A DNA stretch of 64,000 nucleotides, from assembly GCA_977006965.1 (NCBI GenBank), contig OZ345369.1, forward strand, positions 1,488,001-1,552,000. The letters run 5' to 3'. Source of the DNA: Phymatolithon calcareum (Eukaryota; Rhodophyta; Florideophyceae; Hapalidiales). This document shows positions 21,181 to 31,708 of the stretch, piece after piece (within the stretch, counting starts at the first letter, position 1; each line of letters starts with the position of its first letter). The position numbers and the translations under genes were made by a program. The notes beneath the pieces were generated by a model, which was given only the letters and a program-made list of their open reading frames with translations, did no database searches and was not told where the DNA came from.

Positions 21181-22234
21181 TGAACCAACTCAACTAATTT
21201 ACCTGTGCTGTACTCCTCCGATGGAACCAAGTCAGTACATTAGAACACTAATTTAGTCGAGCTGCAGCACTCAAACAGTGCAAACGAAGAAGTGGTGCCA
21301 TATATGTATGCATACATGTCAAGAATGGTACAGTACAGTACTGTAGTAAGAAAACCAACCATTACTCAATGAAAAACTACAGGAAGTTAAAATTATTTAA
21401 TTTAGTGCAGTCGTCGTGTCCAACTTTTGTAGATGTCGACATGATGTATTGACTTCCTGGGAAACGTCAAACGGGGCAAGTTGCAGTCTTTTGAGAGAAA
21501 ATATCATATACAGTATAACCCAGTTGACGAAACACAACGATTACTTCACATTCTGTGCACTTGAATAATCTGGGAAAGAAAACTTGCAATAGAACTTTTC
21601 AGAAAGGGCACACTTTTTACCAGTACCTATATTGGTGCAGCACTATAGATACAGTACAGTACAGAAGAGTAATAAAACAACCTTCTTGGGCCTCAAAAAG
21701 AAGGCACTTTCCAAGTTCCACATATCCATGCTATTCTATCGCCCACCAGAGCGATTGTTCTACCTTAACATTGTTGTCGGAGCTCAAAGAACGAATATTA
21801 GTGAATCGCCGGAGCACCGTTTTTACTCTCAGATCAACCAAAATTGGCGAAGCAAGGCGAAATGCACATCAACATGCAGTAGATTTTGAATTGTTTTTGA
21901 GGAGTGATGCACTTCGGGTTGAAACTCCCACCAGTACAGTAGAGCCAGCCTTCCTGCTTCATCCTTTCAAGTTTGTTGATACTGCGAAGTGCTCACGATT
22001 CGTGTATAATATATCATGCCGTCTCTAACACTGTTTACCACTCTGATACAGAATCTGCTTGATACAGTAGAATTTTTGACTGCACGCAAGCCGTACGGCA
22101 CATTGATGACCATTGAGCAGGGTCTCCTTGAGGGATAGGTGCTATTCCTGTCTGAGCTTCGCAAAGTTGCCCCAAGAGTCTGCAGACGCGTTCTATTCAA
22201 TCATTCATTTCGCCCGTTCCCCTAATGGGGCTAG

Positions 22235-22400
22235 CAGCGATTCGAGAGCATAAGTTTCTGCAATTTTATCCTATCGTTAGCGAGTTTGCACGCGGCTTTC
22301 ACATCTCGTCCAGGTATGTCACCAAAGATTGATTCAGCCGTTCGTCTGACGCATTGTAGCAACATCTGGCGAATCAGGCGACATTCGCCCATTCTTTCTT
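22235..22400 (+). repeat. Dispersed repeat, copy B
   Basis: Related to 16900-17065 through spaced blocks, including ctgacgcattgtagcaacat and cgcccattctt. It lacks the hairpin of copy A. Confidence 0.6.
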
Positions 22401-24052
22401 TCCTTATTGCGGAAAGATCGCTCGCGCAAAAGGTAAGCGTCTGAAGCTGTTTGAAAACAGCTTCTCACTGTTCAAAAACTTGAGTACGTTTAGCGGTTTC
22501 TCACAGCATAATTCCTCTACAGTATTGGTGCCCACTTATCCAATAAACTTCAGTCTGGAGGCAGAGCGTCCACCACAGCGTAACAATAGGTGTTCAACTG
22601 TTTTTCGCTACAGCCGGTATTATACATCTTGCATACTGCATCGTACGCCATTGCATCGAAGTTGTCCCCATTGAGAAAAGCGGTCACCAGAGGGGTACAG
22701 CCCTCGATCAGCTGGTGTAAGATCACTTCAACTCGTCTGCGCGATATTGGAAAGCCGTCGGGAAGTGTCGGTCGCCCATTCTAAGAACGTGTCCAATCCA
22801 GTTCCATATTAAGTCTCTGGCCCGCCGTACAGTACCACGTCGATGGTGGGTGTTCTGGCTTTATCGGCTATGATCTCTCCGTTATTCTCGTGTTGGAGAG
22901 TTCGCCGCAGTTCCATGACGCAACGTGGAGTTTGGTGGAGAAACTTACTGCTTCCCGAGTGCCTTCTCCGCCTCCTGCACGCCCCTTTCGGGACGGGTCT
23001 CTTCGCGATAACCGAAGGGATCCTGTGCCGCGCGCGGGTGCGTGCATTACAGGACAGGAGAATCTTGCAGACTCGTGGGTAACTTTTGAATTAAAAAACT
23101 ATCACTTCTTCTTCTTCTATTCCCGCCTGAGTAGTTCAGGGATGAATTTAGCAGGCGAAAAGCGAGAGGTGGAAAACGGAAAGTGGTAGTAAACTGTACC
23201 TGAACGTACCTGACCTACCTCCTTGTTCGTGAAACACAGAAACTTTCTTATCTCTTTCGTCACTGGACACGGTATCATAATTTATGCTCAACAATTTTCG
23301 CCCGGAAAGGAAGAAGAGTCCACAGCATTTTTACAAAATGTGGACTGCCACCTGTCTTGCTCATAGAACATCCGGCTACTTCAACCTTCTCTTCTACGCA
23401 CCAATTTAACGTAAGCACGAAGTGTTCCCAGGTCCTCCACTGGGTTGGACTGTCAACCATAGGTTCAGCAGTATCGCAATAATTTAACTGCCTCTTCAGT
23501 GTTCAACGTTCCCAACCCGCACCAATGCCTTGTCCACCGAGAGGCCACTATGCCGTTCGCTATTGGGCGAACGCGCCCAGCGTCCACCTTGTCCGTCCCG
23601 ATGACTGCAGTCAGCATCATGATACTTTGCCACTACCTTCGTTGAGAGCTACTGTACTGTACACCGCTAGCAGGACCAAGAACTGCACGCCACCTAGGTG
23701 GCTGCATGTCTTTCGGGTGATACTGTACATTGCAATCATTTTTAATCTCGCGACAGGAAGCAACAGGTGGATGCAAACACAAGAGACGATACCATCGCAT
23801 ATTTTTAAACGTACCTTGTTGCCAGTGCTGGACACATTAAACAGTTCGAGTGTTTTGGTCGCACATTGATAGACAATTAACCGTTGTGCATGGGAACCAC
23901 TTGCGAATGTGCGGGCTTACAATGGACGATCTTGATACATCCCAACTACGTTGCAGCATGTGGCAAATTTGGGCATGCAAAATCAAGCCATTCTGTACAG
24001 TACAGTAGTCAATCCCAACGACAGTCGCAACTCTCGTCGCTACTAACCGTTG

Positions 24053-24154
24053 TCTCACCCCGGCATCCCAGTGACCTTTTTGGCACCAAGCGCTCATATC
24101 GTTCCGCACATGCGAACATCAACCCCTCGATCGTGCCACCTCATCCTCCCCGCA
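24053..24154 (+). repeat. Two-part repeat, copy A
   Basis: Part 1 (24053-24097) begins tctcaccccggcatccca and ends at gcgctcat. Part 2 (24098-24154, 57 bp) begins atcgttccgcacatgcg. Both parts recur at 28410-28536, but there part 2 is inverted. Confidence 0.85.
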
Positions 24155-24460
24155 AATGAGACGCAGGTCAAACTGTCTCCGTTCCAATATCGCATGTACG
24201 CAACGCTGATTGGTCACATCAACCAAATGGCGAGAGTCCACTGGATACGCCCTCCTATTGGGTTGTGATATTCGTCTGGTTTCATAAATCCATATCTCGG
24301 CGCACGTCAACTCATACGGTGTGTCACCGTTGTCGACCCTACCCTTCTACAGTACATTCTTTTCTCGCGTCGCGATCAGCGACGCTGCGCAGGCGCAGCG
24401 CTTGCGCCGGCTGTCCGCGCGTCTACATCCAGAAACACACTCGCGTTTATCTGCTTCGCT

Positions 24461-25978
24461 ATGGCGAAACTCCGCCATGGAGCTCCTGTGGACCTGTCGG
24501 GGTGGATGGACAAAGAAGGGAAGGGGGAGAAGAGGTTCCCGCGTTACCTTCGTCTGTGTGACACTGTTCTGTCTAATTCTCACGATGATAGAAGACCTCC
24601 GTCATGGAAGGTTTCTATCCGCCGTTGTCCCATGGGTCCCGGTCCAAGACCGCTTGAGTTTGTGATTAAGCTTCCGTTGCGAAATGTGTCGTATTTTGCC
24701 GAGACTGATGCGCAGTTTGAATCATGGCGGGAAGCGCTCAACACCGCGAACAACAGAGTATGTATTTTCGAACCGAATGTGTGGTGCAGGGAGACAGTTT
24801 TGTCAAAGTTCTAACTTTCTCATTTCGAGCGACAGTTCGTGGAAAATTATTACCGCCTGGGTAGCATTCTTGGCGAGGGTGCATTCGCAAAAGTGTTTAT
24901 TGGGGAGGATAAAAACACCTCCGAAGTATTTGCCGTCAAGGAAATTGACAAGAAGTCGTATGAACCTCGCGACATTGAGTTTACCATTCGTGAGGTGAAC
25001 ATCATGATGAAAGTCACACATCCGAACATTGTGAACACGCATGACATTTTCGAAAACGTGAATCATCTTCATCTTGTCATAGAGTACATGCAAGGCGGCG
25101 AACTTTTCGATATTATCGCCGACCAGGGTCATCTGTCCGAACAACGTGCCTCTCAAGTTTTGCGCGATATAATCATCGCCGTAGATTATCTTCACAATCG
25201 CGGCGTTGTTCACTGTGATATCAAACCTGAAAACATTCTTTGCAAAGCCAAACAGTGGCCACTGCGCGTAAAACTGTGCGATTTCGGACTCGCCAATGTA
25301 ATCGATCAGTCTGTCAGTGCCGTCTCAGATGCAAATGCATCAATGACCGCCACCACAGGCACTCCCGGATACGTCGCACCTGAGGTGATTCTGAAGAAGA
25401 AATACGGTCCACCCGTCGACATGTGGGCATGTGGTGTCGTCTTGTATATCATGCTTTCCGGTCGTATGCCTTTTTACGGCCGCTCAGATGTTGAATGTCT
25501 ACGTCGTACCGCAAACGGACAGTATTCATTCCCGGAACGTGAATGGCGTAATATATCAGACGATGCAAAATCACTTGTACGTGGATTATTACAAATCGAT
25601 CCGGATAAACGATTAACGGCACGTGCAGCACTGCAGCATCGATGGCTAGCCGTTCCGGAACAGTTGAGTACCACTCCGGTCGGTAATGATCTTAGTGGTA
25701 TTCATTCGAGACGACGCAAGTTTCGAAAGATTACTCACGCCGTTGTACTCGTGCAGCGTATGCGTGATCTTGGCAATGCCGCTTTGGCGGCTGCCAATGC
25801 AAATGGTACGGCATCGAACGCTGCCGCCAATGCAGGGGGTAGTGTGAGGGCTGCTGGACAGACAGATGCGGTCAATCCGGGGAGCAGCTCGTCTGTGAAT
25901 ACCGTGGCCACGTCGCCCCAAATTCGTGATGCCGTTGGCGTCAGTACGGCGTCAGAGTCCGTGACGCAGAATGCATGA
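24461..25978 (+). CDS. PH-domain serine/threonine kinase (CAMK-like)
   Basis: Two exons, 24461-24757 and 24836-25978, flank a 78-nt intron (AGA|GTATGT .. GACAG) containing a ctaac branch-like site. The product has 479 aa. Residues 10-98 form a PH domain (LSGWMDKEGKGEKRFPRYLRL at the start, ESWREALNTA as its C-terminal helix), which usually binds phosphoinositides or proteins. The kinase domain starts about residue 104: glycine loop LGEGAFAKV, Lys134 in FAVKEI, catalytic HCDIKPEN (225-232), DFG (248-250) and APE (280-282). The HRD Arg is replaced by Cys, the non-RD form. The best resemblance is to CAMK/SNF1-type kinases, and no EF hands follow. The tail is Ala/Asn/Ser-rich and disordered. The intron falls exactly between the two domains. 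Confidence 0.92.
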
Positions 25979-26187
25979 GGGGTGTGGATGGATGGACAGC
26001 TATTGCTCTATTCTATGGGTTCTGTGTCGCATTAGTTAGCGATGCAATGCACTTTTTGAAGCAGTCGATCTGTGTTCTCGGATCAACAACAACATCATCA
26101 TCATTGGATTCTGTTTTTTCAGTGCAGGATTTCTATCGCCAAACTCATTTCCTTGCATTGCATGGACAAGCAAAGAACGAAAAGCTG
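25979..26187. other. 3' flank of the kinase gene
   Basis: Holds the kinase 3' UTR and a short cat-rich run (about 26088-26105). The segmental duplication begins at 26188. Confidence 0.4.
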
Positions 26188-28409
26188 TTTCTATTCCCCC
26201 GAGTTGGACTGGAGAGTTCGTCGACTGCTGGTAGCCGGTACAATTTCTGAAAATCTATGCAAACGTCATGGCCGTATGCTGTAGATAGTACTAGTGTCAC
26301 TGTCCGTCAATGGACCGCCCATCCTTTTGAGCTATTTGGCGTCTGCACCTCAGCGGGGGCAGCGCGTCATGTACCATAAAGCATAAATCGTGTCTAGCAT
26401 GCTCCCCGGCACTGTGCTACTGCATCAAGCACTGACAGTTCTATGAATCCGGGATCGATGGGTGTTTCCACTAACGCAATGATCGCGGCAATTACGGAGC
26501 AGGACCCAGGACTGGACAATCATTCTGATGTTCTAGCTCTCAGAGGGACCTTCTTGAGAATTCAATTTTTGCGTCCGCACTACCAGTCTGGAAAAGTCCT
26601 CAAATCCAGTCCGAAATATTTTCACTGGTCATGAGGACGCGGCATAGGTTTAGCGTGGCTAATGTGCTCATCTATGGGACATTTTTTCTCATAACGATTT
26701 TAGTTTTCGGAAGTGGAATTGCTTTTCAACAAAACTTTTCGTGATGTTTCAAGTTTTTGCTCAAAAGTGTACGAAAACATCTGAAGCGAAAGTTTGCATA
26801 TCAACACTCAGCCACTGAAAACCTATGCCGCGTCCTCGTAACCAGTCCACGAAATAATGACTGGTAATGAGGACTTTTTTGACTGGGTCTATGCCGCGAT
26901 TTTGATGAATTCTCAAGAAGGCCCCTCTCTCAAGCAAAAATACGACAAGGCACTGCCGATTCATTTACGGAGAAACGAAACGAGGGCGGTATAAATTAGA
27001 AAGGGGACAGAGGGAAAAGTTTGAAACAATATATGTCCACTCCATTCTACAAAGTGCAAAACAAAGCGACTCGATCTTACTGTAGAGTTCGATTCTTCGT
27101 CATAGCGCCCCGCAAGAAATTCACCCGTCATTTGAATTGACAAAATGCCTCGACTCGCACCTCTTGATATAGTATGTATGGCATAATTTTCGAAAACTAC
27201 TAACAGTCATTGCCGCTATGGATTCATCCCACCGTTCTTCAGCTTATCATTCAACAGCAATCTTCTGGTTAATCTTGACCATTTTTCAAGGGCTTCCATG
27301 TTCGCATATGTCCCATCATCAAGGGAGTCAACCATGGCGTCCATACGGATAATTGTTTCAGCCAGCCTATTGCCCACCACCTCTTCATTTTCTTCTTCAG
27401 CAACGGCTCCTGCGAAACGTTGATAATCCTCGTCTCGAATCGGGAATGGCCAAAACGCTGGGGTGTAGCTCATTTTGTGATGTCGCACGCACCACGCTCT
27501 CATCGCGAGAAGATAGCTTGCTTTTCGATGGTATGCAAACCCAGCAGTATTACCCGACCAAAGTTTCAATTCCAGGGCGTTGGGGTCGATAAACATCTCA
27601 CCGTGGGGAGTAAACAGCACTTTCTTTCCGACATGCCTGTACCCCACGTTCGGTATCTTTGCAACCATATCAGGATCGACAACAATTCGCCAATGGAGTG
27701 CAATGACGGAGTTGTAAATTCTGCGGAACGCTTCGTTTCCGACACGAGGGGAACCAAACGTCGAAACGAAAATCTGTCGACGGCTGATTCTCAGCTTGAT
27801 CCACACATCCAGACTGCAGATTGTGGCGAGTGCGCCCCCAAGGCAATGACCAGTGAGGAACACGGGCCGCGGTTTTTCCTCAATTAGCTTCTTTATGCTC
27901 CGCATAACGCGGTGTGCAACGCTGGAATACGCGATGGCGAATCCTTTGTGGATTTTGGCCGCTTCATACGACCTGCCAAAGATGATTTGCAATCGTTCCA
28001 ACTCGTTGACTCCGTCCAAATCTGTCGGGACCACGTTTGCCAGTCGCTCGTGGTAGATTTTCAACGAAGTTTGCAAGTTTCGCATGGACGTCGTTCCTCT
28101 AAAGGTTACGACAATTCGGTCCAGACCATCAATTACCAATGCATGAGTATCCGTCGCTGGCTCAGATATGCTTTCGGCAACGGTGAAGCTGAACGGCAGA
28201 GGACTTTCCTTCGGCTTGAGATTTTCGAACTTAGGGGTCCCGTAGTAGTAAACATACCACGCAAAGTTGAACAGGATCACATGTGTTTGCATCGTGAAGC
28301 AGTTTGCTTTCAATTCCAATGAGTCATCAGATTCTCTTTCCCTGTACGTAATTTTCTCAACGATTTGTTGATTTAGTTCATAGTCCCTGTCGACGAGAAA
28401 CCTTGGCTG
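26188..28409. repeat. Segmental duplication, copy 1 (with MITE insertion)
   Basis: Matches 29877-31708 base for base except for scattered substitutions and one insertion. Its length, 2222 bp, equals the 1832 bp of copy 2 plus the 385-bp MITE and its 5-bp target duplication. It carries the 3' part of a lipase gene on the minus strand. The right end, 28409, abuts a two-part repeat that starts at 28410. Confidence 0.95.
26543..26927. mobile_element. 385-bp MITE with long terminal inverted repeats
   Basis: The ends are inverted repeats: gagggaccttcttgagaatt on the left, and on the right the complement of gaggggccttcttgagaatt. Weaker pairing extends about 150 bp inward, for example ctggtcatgaggacgcggca near 26624. 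The element is flanked by the 5-bp target duplication tctca (26538-26542 and 26928-26932). The duplicated segment at 30227-30231 has one tctca and no element, so the empty site is preserved. It has no coding capacity and would need a transposase supplied elsewhere. Confidence 0.95.
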
Positions 28410-28724
28410 TCTCACCCCGGCATCCCAATGACTTTTTGCAAACCAACATCCCAAAAATTTCACTCCTCCAGCGCTCATCTGCGGGGAGGGTGAGGTGGCA
28501 CGATCGAGGGGTTGATGTCCGCATGTGCGGAACGATTGCAGTCGGTTTGAACCGTCTTTCATGGTATGATGGGTTTTTTTTTCGGACAGTGGGGGGGCCT
28601 TTGAGGGTATGGCTTTGCTGGAAATAAACCGCACAGTATAGTTTGCATTAAATTTTTTGAAAACGCTAGAGAGACGACGTACAAACCAGCTTACTGCTAG
28701 GTTTAAGATACTTGACTGGAGCAT
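27216..28724 (-). CDS. Truncated class 3 lipase paralogue with Cys in place of the nucleophile Ser
   Basis: A 502-aa frame from ATG 28724. Residues from about 107 onward (PRFLVDRDY...) are nearly identical to the lipase part of the 7TM-lipase protein encoded at 30515-33658. The Wntless/TMEM181-like seven-TM part is absent. Instead, the first ~106 residues come from unrelated sequence, including the repeat at 28410-28536. The nucleophile elbow reads GHCLGG instead of GHSLGG: codon 27845-27843 is TGC, while the intact copy has TCC. The acid and base of the triad (DPDMV and FAYHR) are kept. With Cys the enzyme would probably have little lipase activity, so this is a pseudogene in the making or a non-catalytic paralogue. 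The frame is still fully open, which argues for a recent origin or some selection. Confidence 0.72.
   Translation of the reverse strand: MLQSSILNLAVSWFVRRLSSVFKKFNANYTVRFISSKAIPSKAPPLSEKKTHHTMKDGSNRLQSFRTCGHQPLDRATSPSPQMSAGGVKFLGCWFAKSHWDAGVRQPRFLVDRDYELNQQIVEKITYRERESDDSLELKANCFTMQTHVILFNFAWYVYYYGTPKFENLKPKESPLPFSFTVAESISEPATDTHALVIDGLDRIVVTFRGTTSMRNLQTSLKIYHERLANVVPTDLDGVNELERLQIIFGRSYEAAKIHKGFAIAYSSVAHRVMRSIKKLIEEKPRPVFLTGHCLGGALATICSLDVWIKLRISRRQIFVSTFGSPRVGNEAFRRIYNSVIALHWRIVVDPDMVAKIPNVGYRHVGKKVLFTPHGEMFIDPNALELKLWSGNTAGFAYHRKASYLLAMRAWCVRHHKMSYTPAFWPFPIRDEDYQRFAGAVAEEENEEVVGNRLAETIIRMDAMVDSLDDGTYANMEALEKWSRLTRRLLLNDKLKNGGMNP
28410..28536 (+). repeat. Two-part repeat, copy B (second part inverted)
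   Basis: tctcaccccggcatccca (28410) matches 24053. The 57-bp block at 28480-28536 is the reverse complement of 24098-24154, with two mismatches. A further ~30 bp is inserted before gcgctcat. The element begins exactly where the segmental duplication ends. Confidence 0.85.
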
Positions 28725-29018
28725 GTGGTAGAAAGACCAAACCACACCAGCTGGTGTCCACTTCGCACAACAAGAACGACGAGATCGAATTTAACATGGA
28801 ATTGAAACACTCTAGCGTAAAGTCATTTCGATTTCAACGTGCTTATTACCATTTACCAGCTTGCGCGAGGGAAATGCGCAATTTATCTCTACGTCTCCCA
28901 CTTGAACACTATGTTGCGCATTACAGGCAGCACGTACTAATTGCCGGAGATGGCATAGTGCAGTTGTGCGAAGAGGAGGGGTTAGATTATGCTCTTATGG
29001 GAAGCAATGGAGAGCAAT

Positions 29019-29723
29019 TTATGGAAGAACACCAGTAGCCATGATCTCTGTGGGATAGCGACCTTGCAATCGTGTCCTAAAGATCGTTCGACAGGAAGTT
29101 GTGAGCTCACGGGTGCCCAGAACAAGGGCTGGAAAAAACGAACGGAGAAGACCAGGGACATCCTCGGGACGATTTCCACAGGACGGCCCCACTTTCATTC
29201 TCTCCCATGTGATGAAAAACTGGTCCTCAAGGGGAGGTAGAGCATTGAAATCCGTCGTGTCGTGGACAGATGGCGTTTGAGCACCATGCGCTGTAGCCAG
29301 TGGGGGAATAATTGTGGATGCATCTCCAAACTTGAATTCGAATCCTGTTTCCCACGCCTTTTGTATCCATCTGGGCGGCCTTTGCTCCAAGAATGCAGAG
29401 TTGTATGGTCCAGATACACGGCTATGACCAAGTAGTATTTTTCGGTCATGGTCTGTCTCTACCTGGACTCCAAGTATCTGAACTGTGCGCAAAGCACGTG
29501 ATGTATCGCACCGTTCCTTGTACGCCCCTACTTCTCTCGCATGTGCGTCAATATTGAGCGCCTCGCAAATGTCCTTGTACGAATCGAAAAGAATTGCTAA
29601 CCGAGATGTTCTCGCAGCACTCGGATAGGAAGTGTAGTAGCTGGACGGTAGAAAGCGGCACGCAATTGACGGGCGACGCTTCAAATCTGCGACAATCATG
29701 CAGAAACTCCTGAAGACTGACAT
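29019..29723 (-). CDS. Hypothetical protein, 234 aa
   Basis: An open frame from ATG 29723, continuing upstream to 29852 without an ATG. It lies between the two copies of the segmental duplication. I do not recognise it. It is of mixed composition, with no signal peptide, membrane segment or repeat. Trp-containing blocks such as RWIQKAWETGFEFKFGD and QFFITWERMKVGP look protein-like. It may be an exon of a larger gene, a decayed gene, or chance. Confidence 0.33.
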   Translation of the reverse strand: MSVFRSFCMIVADLKRRPSIACRFLPSSYYTSYPSAARTSRLAILFDSYKDICEALNIDAHAREVGAYKERCDTSRALRTVQILGVQVETDHDRKILLGHSRVSGPYNSAFLEQRPPRWIQKAWETGFEFKFGDASTIIPPLATAHGAQTPSVHDTTDFNALPPLEDQFFITWERMKVGPSCGNRPEDVPGLLRSFFPALVLGTRELTTSCRTIFRTRLQGRYPTEIMATGVLP

Positions 29724-29876
29724 CGGAAGGCTGCGACTTAACGACGACGTTGACGATACTGTTAAAAGCGCAAAGGCTCGGAGGTCTGTGTCCGAGCTCG
29801 GAGCTTCCAGTCCGGAGAATTGCGAGCGCGCGCGAACGGGCGAATAATACACATCTTTGAACTGCTGCAGCGGTGT

Positions 29877-31708
29877 TTTCTATTCCCCCGAGTTGGACTG
29901 GAGAGTTCGTCGACTGCTGGTAGCCGGTACAATTTCTGAAAATCTATGCAAACGTCATGGCCGTATGCTGTAGATAGTACTAGTGTCACTGTCCGACAAT
30001 GGACCACCGATCCTTTTGAGCTATTTGACGTCTGCACCTCAGCGGGGGCAGCGCGTCATGTACCATAAAGCATAAATCGTGTCTAGCATGCTCCCCGGCA
30101 CTGTGCTACTGCATCAAGCACTGACAGTTCTATGAATCCGGGATCGATGGGTGTTTCCACTAACGCAATGATCGCGGCAACTACGGAGCAGGACCCAGGA
30201 CTGGACAATCATTCTGATGTTCTAGCTCTCAAGCAAAAATACGACAAGGCACTGCCGATTCATTTACGGAGAAACGAAACGAGGGCGGTATAAATTAGAA
30301 AGGGGACAGAGGGAAAAGTTTGAAACAATATATGTCCACTCCATTCTACAAAGTGCAAAACAAAGCGACTCGATCTTACTGTAGAGTTTGATTCTTCGTC
30401 ATAGCGCCCCGCAAGAAATTCACCCGTCATTTGAATTGACAAAATGCCTCGACTCGCACCTCTTGATATAGTATGTATGGCATAATTTTCGAAAACTACT
30501 AACAGTCATTGCCGCTATGGATTCATCCCACCGTTCTTCAGCTTATCATTCAACAGCAATCTTCTGGTTAATCTTGACCATTTTTCAAGGGCTTCCATGT
30601 TCGCATATGTCCCATCATCAAGGGAGTCAACCATGGCGTCCATACGGATAATTTTTTCAGCCAGCCTATTGCCCACCACCTCTTCATTTTCTTCTTCAAC
30701 AACGGCTCCTTCGAAACGTTGATAATCCTCGTCTCGAATCGGGAATGGCCAAAACGCTGGGGTGTAGCTCATTTTGTGATGTCGCACGCACCACGCTCTC
30801 ATCGCGAGAAGATAGCTTGCTTTTCGATGGTATGCAAACCCAGCAGTATTACCCGACCAAAGTTTCAATTCCAGGGCGTTGGGGTCGATAAACATCTCAC
30901 CGTGGGGAGTAAGCAGCACTTTCTTTCCGACATGCCTGTACCCCACTTTCGGTATCTTTGCAACCATATCAGGATCGACAACAATTCGCCAATGGAGTGC
31001 AATGACGGAGTTGTAAATTCTGCGGAACGCTTCGTTTCCGACACGAGGGGAACCAAACGTCGAAACGAAAATCTGTCGACGGCTGATTCTCAGCTTGATC
31101 CACACATCCAGACTGCAGATTGTGGCGAGTGCGCCTCCAAGGGAATGACCAGTGAGGAACACGGGCCGCGGTTTTTCCTCAATTAGCTTCTTTATGCGCC
31201 GCATGACGCGATGTGCAACGCTGGAATACGCGATGGCGAATCCTTTGTGGATTTTGGCCGCTTCATACGACCTGCCAAAGATGATTTGCAATCGTTCCAA
31301 CTCGTTAACTCCGTCCAAATCTGTAGGGACCACGTTTGCCAGTCGCTCGTGGTAGATTTTCAACGAAGTTTGCAAGTTTCGCATGGACGTCGTTCCTTTA
31401 AAGGTTACGACAATTCGGTCCAGACCATCAATTACCAATGCATGAGTATCCGTCGCTGGCTCAGATATGCTTTCGGCAACGGTGAATCTGAACGGCAGAG
31501 GACTTTCCTTCGGCTTGAGATTTTCGAACTTAGGGGTCCCGTAGTAGTAAACATACCACGCAAAGTTGAACATGATCACATGTGTTTGCATCGTGAAGCA
31601 GTTTGCTTTCAATTCCAATGAGTCATCAGATTCTCTTTTCCTGTACGTAATAGGCTCAACGATTTGTTGATTTAGTTCATAGTCCCTGTCGACGAGAAAC
31701 CTTGGCTG
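29877..31708. repeat. Segmental duplication, copy 2 (empty MITE site)
   Basis: 1832 bp matching 26188-28409 without the MITE. The right end lies inside the intact 7TM-lipase gene, at the junction between its linker and lipase parts. This copy is therefore the likely parent. Confidence 0.95.

Larger units (their letters stand above)
20533..24360. repeat. Cluster of TACTGTACAGTA-type motifs
   Basis: Full or partial copies of the palindromic motif occur at 20533-20544, about 21085-21108, 21329-21348 (tacagtacagtactgtagta), 21650-21664, about 21943, 22830, 23650, 23995-24009 and 24350, with further half-sites tactgta or tacagta between them. They sit between genes, not in coding sequence. Confidence 0.75.
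19153..24460. other. Gene-poor gap with hairpins and TACTGTACAGTA-type motifs
   Basis: 5.3 kb with no recognisable gene. It holds two near-perfect hairpins (20407 and 21146), copy B of a dispersed repeat (22235-22400), a two-part repeat (24053-24154) and many copies of the TACTGTA/TACAGTA motif. The first 300 bp should include the NC2-alpha promoter and the last 100 bp the kinase leader. Confidence 0.6.
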
